This document shows positions 49,878 through 58,029 of a DNA stretch of 64,000 bases, piece by piece. This DNA is from JACDCY01 sp964350145 (GTDB lineage: Bacteria; Gemmatimonadota; Gemmatimonadetes; Gemmatimonadales; Gemmatimonadaceae). The position numbers were made by a program, and so were the translations under genes. The DNA lies in NCBI GenBank assembly GCA_964350145.1, contig CAYGJL010000002.1, forward strand, positions 1 through 64,000. Reading direction: 5' to 3'. Below the pieces are notes generated by a model. The model made no database searches and was not told the origin of the DNA. It worked only from the letters and a program-made list of their open reading frames with translations. Positions within the stretch are counted from its first letter, which is position 1. Every line of letters begins with the position of its first letter.

Positions 49878-49988
49878 GGGAATCCAAGTTCGGAGTGTGA
49901 CAGTTTGGAGGGGACAGTAAGGAGTTCGATCGACCGCTGGCACTCCGAACTTCCCGCTCCTGACTGCCACACTCCAAACTTGGATTCC
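49878..49988. repeat. Palindromic element, copy 2
   Basis: The left arm starts GGGAATCCAAGTTCGGAG and the right arm ends CCAAACTTGGATTCC. It is closely similar to the element at 44472-44578 but with several mismatches between the arms. It starts 27 bases after the propeller-gene stop. The two copies flank the receptor/propeller pair in the same orientation as far as a palindrome can show. Confidence 0.88.
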
Positions 49989-50045
49989 AGTGCACCCGGC
50001 ACGGAGCCATTAACGTTCCCTGATCCCGGCAGTCCAACGCGCCGA

Positions 50046-51656
50046 ATGCTTCCCGGGGGAGTTGTGCGTCTTCTGTCCGCCGTTGTCGTTGCCTTGGTCT
50101 CCGCGGTCCCGCTGCACGGACAAGAAGCCCTTCGAGAACAGGCCGCGGATCAGCAAATCCTCCACGCGCTCAACCGTCTCGCCTTCGGCCCCCGCCCGGG
50201 CGACGTGCAGAAAGTCCGCGCGCTGGGCCTCGACCGATGGATCGAGCAACAGCTCCACCCGGAGCGCATCCCCGATCCCGCCGCCGACCGCGCGCTCGCG
50301 CGCTACGCCACGTTCGGCCAGCCCGAGAACTACCTGGTGCGGCAGTACGCCGCCGCGCAGCGCGACCGCAGGCAGATCCGCGCCGACAGCGGCACCGCGA
50401 TTTCGCGGGAAGACAGCCTCGCCCTGAGGCAGCGCGGCGAGCAGCTCCGCGCCGTCGTGACCGACTTGCAATCCGCCAAAGTCGCGCGCGCGGTCGTCAG
50501 CGAGCGGCAACTCCGGGAAGTCATGACTGATTTCTGGTTCAACCACTTCAACGTCTTCATCCGGAAGGGCGGCCCGCAGCCGTTTTACATGCGGTCGTAC
50601 GAGCAGGGCATCCGCGAGCGCGCGTTCGGCAACTTCCGCGACCTCCTCGGCTTCGTCGCCAAAAGCCCGGCGATGCTCTTCTATCTCGACAACGCACGCA
50701 GCATGGCCGACAGCGGTAGGCCGACGCTCGCGCGCATGCGACCGAGGGCCCAGCGCATGCGCCAGGGGTTGAACGAGAACTACGGTCGCGAGCTGCTCGA
50801 GCTGCACACGCTCGGCGTGGACGGCGGCTACACGCAGCAGGACGTGATCGAGGTAGCGCGGGCGCTCACGGGCTGGACGATCAGTCCGCCGCAGGAGGGC
50901 GGCGGCTTCATCTTCCGCCCGATCATGCACGACGCCGCGCTGAAGACGGTGCTCGGCCGCTCGCTTCCCGCCGGTCGCGGGATAGAGGACGGTGAGGACG
51001 TGCTCGACATCGTCGCGCGGCATCCGAGCACCGCGCGACATGTCGCCACCAAGCTCGCCCGGCGGTTCGTGAGCGACACCCCCTCCACCGCGCTCATAGA
51101 TCGCGCGGCCGCGACGTTCACGCGCAGCGACGGCGACATCCGCGAAGTGCTGCGCGCAATCATTCAGTCGCCCGAGTTCTTCGCGGCGTCGGCGTACCGC
51201 TCCAAGGTGAAGTCGCCGTTCGAGGTGGTCGTGAGCGCGGCGCGAGCGCTGGGCGCCGAGCCCGACGCCACGCCGAGAACCGCCGGCGCGGTCGCGCTGC
51301 TGGGGCAGCCGTTGTACGCGCATCAGGCGCCGAACGGGTATCCCGAGACCGGCGACGCGTGGATCAACACCGGCTCGATCCTCAACCGCATCAACTTCGG
51401 GATCGCTGCCGCGGCCGGCCGACTTCCCGGATTCGGCGCGGCGAATTCCCCGCTCGACGCGCGGCTCTCGACCGCGTCGCGCGAGCAGCAGGTGGACGCG
51501 GTCGTGTTCGCGCTGCTCGGCGGCTCGGTGTCGCCCGACACGCGCGCGATTTTGCTCTCCGGCGATCATCCGATGATCGCGAGCGGAGCAGGCCTCCGGG
51601 GACTCGCGCAGATCGTGGGTCTCGCGCTGGGCTCCCCCGAATTTCAGCGGCACTGA
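50046..51656 (+). CDS. DUF1800 family protein
   Basis: 536 residues from the ATG at 50046; a hydrophobic signal follows (VVRLLSAVVVALVSAVPLHG), and a longer frame upstream would read through the palindromic repeat. The domain begins LHALNRLAFGPRPGDVQKVR, a hallmark of DUF1800, and continues with LREVMTDFWFNHFNVF, NENYGRELLELHTLGVDGGY and WINTGSILNRINF near the end. DUF1800 proteins are secreted, of unknown biochemistry, and nearly always neighbours of DUF1501 proteins, as here with 13 bases between them. Confidence 0.92.
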   Translation: MLPGGVVRLLSAVVVALVSAVPLHGQEALREQAADQQILHALNRLAFGPRPGDVQKVRALGLDRWIEQQLHPERIPDPAADRALARYATFGQPENYLVRQYAAAQRDRRQIRADSGTAISREDSLALRQRGEQLRAVVTDLQSAKVARAVVSERQLREVMTDFWFNHFNVFIRKGGPQPFYMRSYEQGIRERAFGNFRDLLGFVAKSPAMLFYLDNARSMADSGRPTLARMRPRAQRMRQGLNENYGRELLELHTLGVDGGYTQQDVIEVARALTGWTISPPQEGGGFIFRPIMHDAALKTVLGRSLPAGRGIEDGEDVLDIVARHPSTARHVATKLARRFVSDTPSTALIDRAAATFTRSDGDIREVLRAIIQSPEFFAASAYRSKVKSPFEVVVSAARALGAEPDATPRTAGAVALLGQPLYAHQAPNGYPETGDAWINTGSILNRINFGIAAAAGRLPGFGAANSPLDARLSTASREQQVDAVVFALLGGSVSPDTRAILLSGDHPMIASGAGLRGLAQIVGLALGSPEFQRH

Positions 51657-51669
51657 GAAGGGCAGGCTC

Positions 51670-52923
51670 ATGCAACGCAGAGTATTCGTGAAATCCGGAG
51701 CGCTCGCGCTCGTCACGCTCGGGCTCAGCCCCAGCTTTCTCCGCCGCACCGCGTTCGGCACGGAGCTCGCCGGCGCGGCCAAAGGAAAGACGCTCATCTG
51801 TCTCTTTCAGCGCGGCGCGGCGGATGCGCTCAACCTGGTGGTCCCGCACGGCGAGCGCGCGTACTACGCGCTGCGCCCGTCCATCGCGATCCCGCGGCCG
51901 TCGGCGCGCGTGGCCAGTGCCGCGCTCGACCTGGACGGATTCTTCGGGCTGCACCCCGCGCTCGCTCCGCTCAAACCGCTGTACGACCGCAAGCTGCTCG
52001 CGCCGATCCATGCCGTGGGAAGTCCTTCCGCCACGCGGTCGCACTTCGACGCGCAGGACTACATGGAGACGGCAACCCCGGACAGAAAGGGCACGCCCGA
52101 CGGCTGGCTGAACCGCCTGCTTGCCGTCGAGGGCACATGCGACGAATGCCGGGCGCCGAGCGCGTTTCGCGGCGTGGCCATGTCGGCGCAGACTCCGCGC
52201 AGCATGCAGGGAGCCGCCGAAACCGTGGCGATGAACTCCATCGAGCAGTTCACGATTCGCGCGGCCGGAGGGCAAGCCGAGCGGCTGGAAGCGCTATATA
52301 GAACTGGCAGCGCCGATCTCGTACACGGCGCGGGTCGCGAAATGTTCGAGGCCGTGGCGATGCTGCGCGCGGCCAACCCGCGGCGGTACCAGCCGCGCAA
52401 CGGCGCGGAGTATCCGCGCACCGATTTCGGCCGCCGGCTGCTGCAGATCGCGCAGCTCGTCAAGGCGAACGTCGGAATGGAGATCGCTTTCGCCGACATC
52501 GGCGGCTGGGACACGCACGTCAACCAGGGCGGCGCGACGGGCCAGCTCGCCAACCGGCTCGACGACTTCGCCCGCTCGATCGCGGCGCTCGTCACCGACC
52601 TCGGCGACAGGATGGACGATGTCGTGATCCTCACGATGTCCGAGTTCGGGAGGATGGCGCGCGAGAACGGGAACCGCGGGACGGATCATGGCCACGCCGG
52701 CGCGATGTTCGCGATCGGCTCCGCGGTGCGCGGCGGAAAAGTGCATGGCCGCTGGCCGGGCCTCGAGCGTGAGCAGCTGTTCGAGCAGCGCGACCTGGCG
52801 CTCACCACGGATTTTCGCGCGGTGTTCTCCGAGATCGCGAGCGGACACCTCGGCGCGAGCAGGCTGGATGCGATCTTCCCTGGCTACGGCGACCGCAAGT
52901 CCGAATGGATTGGGGTACTCTGA
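51670..52923 (+). CDS. DUF1501 family protein
   Basis: A 417-residue protein with an Arg pair followed by a hydrophobic region (MQRRVFVKSGALALVTLGLS), which suggests Tat export. The DUF1501 fold is related to sulfatases and alkaline phosphatases: KTLICLFQRGAADALNLVVP at the start, then GWDTHVNQGG, DVVILTMSEFGRMARENGN and GTDHGHAGAMFAIG, which contain metal-type His and Asp residues. The activity is not established for the family. It forms a tight pair with the DUF1800 gene. ATG start at 51670. Confidence 0.93.
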   Translation: MQRRVFVKSGALALVTLGLSPSFLRRTAFGTELAGAAKGKTLICLFQRGAADALNLVVPHGERAYYALRPSIAIPRPSARVASAALDLDGFFGLHPALAPLKPLYDRKLLAPIHAVGSPSATRSHFDAQDYMETATPDRKGTPDGWLNRLLAVEGTCDECRAPSAFRGVAMSAQTPRSMQGAAETVAMNSIEQFTIRAAGGQAERLEALYRTGSADLVHGAGREMFEAVAMLRAANPRRYQPRNGAEYPRTDFGRRLLQIAQLVKANVGMEIAFADIGGWDTHVNQGGATGQLANRLDDFARSIAALVTDLGDRMDDVVILTMSEFGRMARENGNRGTDHGHAGAMFAIGSAVRGGKVHGRWPGLEREQLFEQRDLALTTDFRAVFSEIASGHLGASRLDAIFPGYGDRKSEWIGVL

Positions 52924-52945
52924 GGCTGGACCTGGCGCTCTGGCG

Positions 52946-54412
52946 CTAGACCTCCGCTCCTACAGGTGTATCCACCGCGTGGCACACTCGATTCCGCCCG
53001 CCTTGCTTCGCCAGGTACAACGCGGTGTCCGCCTCGCGCAGCACCTCGTCGCCATCCGTCGCCTCGGCCGACGCCGTCGCGATGCCCACGCTCACAGTGA
53101 TGGAAGCGTGCGGCCACTCGTGTCGCTCCACCGCCGCGCGTAACCGCTCGGCGATTTCGCGCGCCCCGGCCTCGATGGTGTGCGGAAGAATGATCGCAAA
53201 CTCCTCCCCGCCGTAGCGTCCGACGATGTCGGTCGCGCGGCAGGTGGTCTCGAGCAACCGCGCGACTCCACGCAGCACCTCGTCGCCGGCGAGATGGCCG
53301 AAACTGTCGTTGTACCGCTTGAAGTAATCCACGTCGATCATCAACACGGAGAAGACCTCGCTCTCGTACCGGCGCACGTGCTGAACGGCGCGAGCCAGCT
53401 CTTCGTCGAGCGCCATCCGGTTGGCAACGGCGGTCAGGCTGTCCGTTCTGACCTGCAGCGCGAGCGCTTCGTTCGCCGCGCGGAGAGCGGACTCCGACAG
53501 CTGCAGTGTCGCCTCCACCGCGAGGCGACGTTGATCTGCCCTGGACATGAGCGCGGCGTTCCACCACAGCAGTCCGCTCAACGCGACGATCGTGGCGGCG
53601 ACCATCAGCGCGGCTCCCATCTCGGTCTCGTACCAGCCCGCGTGTTGCCCCTCGAGACGGAAGTACCCGAGCAGGGCGATGGTGATCACCACGGCCGGGA
53701 AAAAGCGTCGCACGATGCGCCCGCCTTGATCCGCCCGCGACACCAGCTTGATGGCCTGCGTGCCGGGAGCAATCAGCAATCCGATTCCAAGCATCACGAA
53801 CGACAACGCGGTGTGCGCGGCCATCGGAACGAGTGAGCCGAACCCGTGCTCCATATCGGCGCCGTACAGGTAGGCGATCAGCGGCACCAGACCGAGGATC
53901 GTGCCGAAGGTGGACGTCACCTGCGACAGCCTGTGGCTGAGCTTGCTCCGACCGCCGAAGTACACCAGCGCCAGGCCGAACAGAATGAAGGCGATGGCCG
54001 TGTTGGTAGCCATGTCGTTGCTGCCGGCAGGACCGGAGCCTGCCACCCGGGACCGGAACAGCAGCTGGTCGAGCTCGACCCCCGATCCCGTGAGCGTGGC
54101 CACGAATTTCCCCGCGCCAATGATGAACACGGCGGCACCGAGTAGCTGAGCGCTGAGTCTTCGCTGCAAGGTGAGCCGGCTCTCGCGCAGCAACGCCAGG
54201 GAAAAGCCGCACAGGATAAAGGCGACGGCGCTCAAGGGGTTCATCACACGCAGCCCGGGCGCGACCCGCTTGAGCAGCTCGATGTCAAGTGCCCAGCCGA
54301 CGAGCACCGCGGTGCCGATGGTCGTGACCACGAACGCGGCAGCCGTGGACAACGCCTGGAATCTCGCGTTGAGCACGGCCTCCCTCTCCTCGTGCCCGGC
54401 CGGAGTCAGCAT
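52946..54412 (-). CDS. Membrane-bound diguanylate cyclase (GGDEF)
   Basis: 488 residues from the ATG at 54412. The N-terminal half has about seven to eight hydrophobic helices forming a membrane sensor (for example AAAFVVTTIGTAVLVGWAL and VMNPLSAVAFILCGFSLALL). A linker helix leads into a GGDEF domain with LTAVANRMALDEELARAV at its start, the active loop RYGGEEFAII and an upstream RATD that matches the inhibitory I-site. It should synthesise cyclic di-GMP. The sensor type is not recognised; the 7-8 helix layout is MASE-like. It is convergent with the DUF1501 gene. Confidence 0.9.
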   Translation of the reverse strand: MLTPAGHEEREAVLNARFQALSTAAAFVVTTIGTAVLVGWALDIELLKRVAPGLRVMNPLSAVAFILCGFSLALLRESRLTLQRRLSAQLLGAAVFIIGAGKFVATLTGSGVELDQLLFRSRVAGSGPAGSNDMATNTAIAFILFGLALVYFGGRSKLSHRLSQVTSTFGTILGLVPLIAYLYGADMEHGFGSLVPMAAHTALSFVMLGIGLLIAPGTQAIKLVSRADQGGRIVRRFFPAVVITIALLGYFRLEGQHAGWYETEMGAALMVAATIVALSGLLWWNAALMSRADQRRLAVEATLQLSESALRAANEALALQVRTDSLTAVANRMALDEELARAVQHVRRYESEVFSVLMIDVDYFKRYNDSFGHLAGDEVLRGVARLLETTCRATDIVGRYGGEEFAIILPHTIEAGAREIAERLRAAVERHEWPHASITVSVGIATASAEATDGDEVLREADTALYLAKQGGRNRVCHAVDTPVGAEV

Positions 54413-54523
54413 CGCGTGAATGTTGTCCCCCCGCCTCCCCCACGTCAAACCGCTCTCTCCTTACCGCCGCCGTAAGCGCGCCAAGGCAACCCGTCCCGAG
54501 GCGAGCGCGGGCTCCGGTGCGCT

Positions 54524-54617
54524 GAGCGTATGTGCAGCACGGCTCTCCGCTGCGGCTACGCTCGCAAACTACGCTCGCTATCACGCCGCTGCGAAGAGCC
54601 CTGCTGCACGTACGCTC
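54524..54617. repeat. Covarying hairpin element, copy 3 (inverted)
   Basis: Outer arms GAGCGTATGTGCAGCACGGC... (from 54524) and ...GCTGCACGTACGCTC (to 54617) are complementary. The core reads in the opposite orientation to copy 4 and carries GCGGC paired to GCCGC where copy 1 has GCGCC and GGCGC. It lies ten bases from copy 4, in the 361-base gap between the PBP gene and the GGDEF gene, which holds no gene. Confidence 0.78.
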
Positions 54618-54627
54618 TCAAGCTTGA

Positions 54628-54721
54628 GGAGCGTGCTCGCCGTTGGCTCCCCAAAGCGCCGTGTTAGCGAGCGTAGTTTGCGAGCGTAGGCGCGACTGGG
54701 GAGTCCACGGCAGCACGCTCC
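54628..54721. repeat. Covarying hairpin element, copy 4
   Basis: Outer arms beginning GGAGCGTGCTCGCCGT at 54628 and ending GGCAGCACGCTCC at 54721 are complementary with small bulges. The core is nearly identical to copy 1, with GCGAGCGTAG present twice around TTT. It starts 52 bases after the PBP stop. Confidence 0.82.
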
Positions 54722-54773
54722 GCGCGCCGAGACCGCCCGCGCACGGGCTCACTCGCTCACTCTAAGTGACGCG

Positions 54774-56900
54774 CTACCAGCGAAAGATGCGGCGGAGCCG
54801 GCGGCCGAGGTTGCGGCCCAGGGAGTCGATCGCCTCGGGAACTTCCTCCCAGCCTTCCATCTGGTCGTCCTCCCATTCGGGTACCGGCTGGGAGTGCTGC
54901 GGACATTCGGCGGCGGGCTCGGTGCCGGGCTCGAACCACTCGCTCTGGCGGCTCGGGCACCACTCGTTAGCCAAGTAGCCCGTAGTTGGATCGATCACGC
55001 GCATGATCATCCCGTCGGGCGGGTCCCAGGACGCGTCGGCGGTCGCGCTCTCGCGCCAACCGCCGCGGTACCACTCCGCCCACGCGGGCGCGGCCAGCCG
55101 GCCGCCCGCTGCGCTCGACCCCATCGAGCGCGGCTCGTCGTAACCGAACCAGAAGCCGGCCACGATCGTCGGCGTGTAACCGATGAACCACACGTCGCTG
55201 GCGTTGTTGGTCGTGCCCGTCTTCCCCGCTACCATTCCGCGCACCCCATATGTGCGCAGCGCCCGCCCGGTCCCGAAGTCGATCGCCCCGCGCAGCATGG
55301 ACGTCAGCTGGTACGCGTCGCGCGGGTCCATCACCTGCTCCCGTTCGACTTCCTGGCTGTACAGGATATTGCCGTCGCCCGCCTCCAGCCGGCGCACCAG
55401 GCGCGGCTTCACGCGGAAGCCGCCGTTCGCGAACGGGGCGTACGCCGTAACCAGCTCCAGCGGCGTGACCTCGAGCGCGCCGAGCGCGATGGAAGGAATC
55501 GGCTGCAGCTCTGCGGTTATGCCGTTCTTGCGCGCGGTCTCGATGATCCTCTGCTCGCCCACAACCTGCGACACCCGCACGGTCGCGGCGTTCGCCGAAT
55601 GAATCAGCGCCTGGCGGAAAGTCGTGCGCCCCAGATAGTTGCCGCCGTAGTTTTTCGGCTCCCAGACCCGGCCCTGCATCCGCACCGTGATCGGCTCGTC
55701 GTCCACTTCGGTCGCCGTCCCGTACCCGGCGCCGAGCGCCGCCGCGTACACGAAGGGCTTGAACGCCGATCCGGGCTGGCGCTTGGCGTACAGCGCGCGG
55801 TTGAAGGTACCGCGCTTGAATCGCCGCCCGCCGCTGAGCGCGCGGATGTCGCCGGTGAGCGGATCGATCGCCACCATCGCGCCCTCCACATTTCGCCCGA
55901 TGGACGCCGCCCGCCGGCGCACGGCCGCGTCCGCTGCCCGCTGCGCGCGCGCGTCCAGCGAGGTGTACACGGTTAGCTCGCTCAGATCCAGCCGAGTGCC
56001 TTTGATCACCGAGTCCGCCAGCGTGCGGACCGCGTCGAGCGCGTACGAATCGTTGCTCTGGTCCGGGTACCAGCCCTCGCCGTGGATCCGGATTCGGCTG
56101 GCCTTGAGCCCCGGCAGGCGATCTTGCGACACGTACCCTTCCCGCACCATCAGGTCGAGCACCAGGTTGCGGCGCGCGAGCGCGCGGTTGGCGCTGCGCC
56201 GCGGCGTGTAGTACGACGGCGCCTTGGGGAGCGCCGCGAGCGTCGCCGCTTCAGGCAGCGTAACGCTCTTGACACTCTTGTTGAACAGGTCACGGCTCGC
56301 CGCCTCGACGCCGTACACCCCGTTCCCCATGTAGATGACGTTGAGATACAGCTCGAGAATGTCCTGCTTGGTCAGCGAACGCTCCATCAGCCTGGCCAGC
56401 CGGAGCTCGAGCATCTTCTGCCGGAGGGTCCGTCCGCGATACTGGTTGACCACGAAAGTGTTGCGCGCGGCCTGCATCGTGATCGTGGAAAACCCTTCGC
56501 GGATCGCCAGCGACTTTATGTTTCGCAAGAACGCGCGCGCGAACCCGCGCCAGTCCGTTCCATTGTGCTCGTAGAACCTGCGATCTTCCACCGCAATGAA
56601 GGCCTGCTGCACGAACACCGGCACCGTCGAGAGCGGAACGTTGAGCCGCCGAACGGTCTCCAGCCGTCCGAGCAGCACTCCGTTACGATCCAAAATCTGC
56701 CCGCCCTGCGATGGACGGAAGGCACGGATCTCGCTCGCGCTCGGGCAGCCCTCGAAGCCGCACGTCACCAGCCACGAATTCAGGAGCAACATGCCAGCAA
56801 GCGCGGCACCCATCCCGCCGACCCACCACGGGTTGGGCGTCACCTTCCTGTTCCACAGCTCGCGGAGCGCCGCGCGCCTGCTCTCGATGTCGATCCTCAT
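54774..56900 (-). CDS. Penicillin-binding protein 1A-like (transglycosylase/transpeptidase)
   Basis: A 708-residue bifunctional class A PBP. A membrane anchor lies at about residues 28-46 (GGMGAALAGMLLLNSWLV). The GT51 glycosyltransferase domain carries the catalytic Glu (E105) in AVEDRRFYEH and FSTITMQAARN. The transpeptidase domain carries the SxxK motif GSAFKPFVYA, SxN in HSANAATVRV and KTG in AGKTGTTNNASDVWF. The C-terminus is an extension with two Cys and acidic residues. It polymerises and cross-links peptidoglycan. The ATG at 56900 lies inside the first codons of the divergent deacetylase gene; a GTG at codon 20 is an alternative start. Confidence 0.92.
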   Translation of the reverse strand: MRIDIESRRAALRELWNRKVTPNPWWVGGMGAALAGMLLLNSWLVTCGFEGCPSASEIRAFRPSQGGQILDRNGVLLGRLETVRRLNVPLSTVPVFVQQAFIAVEDRRFYEHNGTDWRGFARAFLRNIKSLAIREGFSTITMQAARNTFVVNQYRGRTLRQKMLELRLARLMERSLTKQDILELYLNVIYMGNGVYGVEAASRDLFNKSVKSVTLPEAATLAALPKAPSYYTPRRSANRALARRNLVLDLMVREGYVSQDRLPGLKASRIRIHGEGWYPDQSNDSYALDAVRTLADSVIKGTRLDLSELTVYTSLDARAQRAADAAVRRRAASIGRNVEGAMVAIDPLTGDIRALSGGRRFKRGTFNRALYAKRQPGSAFKPFVYAAALGAGYGTATEVDDEPITVRMQGRVWEPKNYGGNYLGRTTFRQALIHSANAATVRVSQVVGEQRIIETARKNGITAELQPIPSIALGALEVTPLELVTAYAPFANGGFRVKPRLVRRLEAGDGNILYSQEVEREQVMDPRDAYQLTSMLRGAIDFGTGRALRTYGVRGMVAGKTGTTNNASDVWFIGYTPTIVAGFWFGYDEPRSMGSSAAGGRLAAPAWAEWYRGGWRESATADASWDPPDGMIMRVIDPTTGYLANEWCPSRQSEWFEPGTEPAAECPQHSQPVPEWEDDQMEGWEEVPEAIDSLGRNLGRRLRRIFRW

Positions 56901-57933
56901 CGCGCTGTCTGTCTCATGTTCCGATACGAAAGAGAATACGGATCCGGGCGGTGAGGCTCGCGCCGCTCAGCCTGATACACCATCAGTCGTTTCCGGTGAC
57001 CAGGAGGTTGCCGGCCAACCTGCCTCAACCGCCGGCCCCGGCGATCCGTCCCGCGCTCCGAACGAGCTGGGGCGCATCCCGGTGCTGGAATATCATCTCA
57101 TCGGGGATGAAGAAGGCAGGTGGCAGCGGTCGCATGCGCGTTTCAGGCAGGATCTGGAGTTGTTGTATAGCCGAGGATATCGGCCGGTCACCATCTCGCA
57201 GATTCTGGACCGCGATCTGAACCTGCCCGCCGGGCTCTCTCCGGTCGCGCTGGTGTTCGACGACGCCTCGCCCAGCCAGTTTCGTTATATCGAGCGAAAC
57301 GGCCGGCTCGAGATCGACCCCAACACCGCGGTGGGCATCCTGACGGAGTTCAACTCCCGCCATCCCGACTGGTCCAACTCGGCTGTTTTCTGTACGCTCT
57401 CCGGCGCCGAAGCCGGCCGCACGCTGTTCGGCGACAAGGGGATCGAGGGGCAGAAGAGCGAGTGGCGCTTCCCCAAGCTGCGCTACCTCGCCGAGCGTGG
57501 CTTCGAGCTGTGCAACCACACGCTCTGGCACGCGAACCTGGGCAAGTATGACGACGCCTTCGTGCAGGAGCAGATCGCCCGCGGCGTGATGGCGATAGAC
57601 TCGGCCGTGCCCGGCTACAAGGTGCGCGCGTTCGCTCTCCCGCTGGGCGTGTGGCCGAAGAACGGCGCGCTCGCGCAGCGCGGATCGTGGCGGGACCCGA
57701 AGAGCGGCCGCGTCGTGACGTACGATTTCGACGCGATCCTCGAGGTGGCGGGCGGACCGACGCGCAGCCCGTACGACCCGAAGTTCAATCCGCTCAGCAT
57801 CACTCGCGTGCAGGTGTACGCCGAGGAGCTGGAGCGCACGCTCGACCTTCTGGACCGGCCGGGCGCGAGTGCGCGCTTCGTGTCCGACGGCGTCAGCAAC
57901 AAGGTCGCACGCCCGGAAGGAGCGACACCCTAG
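56887..57933 (+). CDS. Polysaccharide deacetylase-like lipoprotein
   Basis: 348 residues from the ATG at 56887, with a short lipoprotein signal MSILIALSVSC (lipobox LSVSC, C11). The NodB-like domain shows VLEYHLIGDEEGRW, LELLYSRGYRPVTISQIL, the first motif as ALVFDDASPS (the usual TFDDG is changed to VFDDA) and the metal-type CNHTLWHANL. By family it removes acetyl groups from a polysaccharide or peptidoglycan in the envelope; the altered first motif keeps both Asp residues. The signal lacks the usual positive residues, so a start at an upstream TTG or CTG is possible. It overlaps the divergent PBP start by 14 bases. Confidence 0.78.
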   Translation: MSILIALSVSCSDTKENTDPGGEARAAQPDTPSVVSGDQEVAGQPASTAGPGDPSRAPNELGRIPVLEYHLIGDEEGRWQRSHARFRQDLELLYSRGYRPVTISQILDRDLNLPAGLSPVALVFDDASPSQFRYIERNGRLEIDPNTAVGILTEFNSRHPDWSNSAVFCTLSGAEAGRTLFGDKGIEGQKSEWRFPKLRYLAERGFELCNHTLWHANLGKYDDAFVQEQIARGVMAIDSAVPGYKVRAFALPLGVWPKNGALAQRGSWRDPKSGRVVTYDFDAILEVAGGPTRSPYDPKFNPLSITRVQVYAEELERTLDLLDRPGASARFVSDGVSNKVARPEGATP

Positions 57934-58029
57934 CCGTTTTCGATGGCTGCGACCGGAGCTGAACCGTAGATTGGCGGCAGCGCAACGGAGGCCGGTCTGG
58001 CGGTAGATCTGAAGGTTCAGCTTCAGGAA

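Noticed and set aside
50010..51797. Long minus-strand open frame (595 codons) antisense to the DUF1800 gene
   Set aside because: Composition is typical of a shadow frame, and the DUF1800 domain is clear on the other strand.
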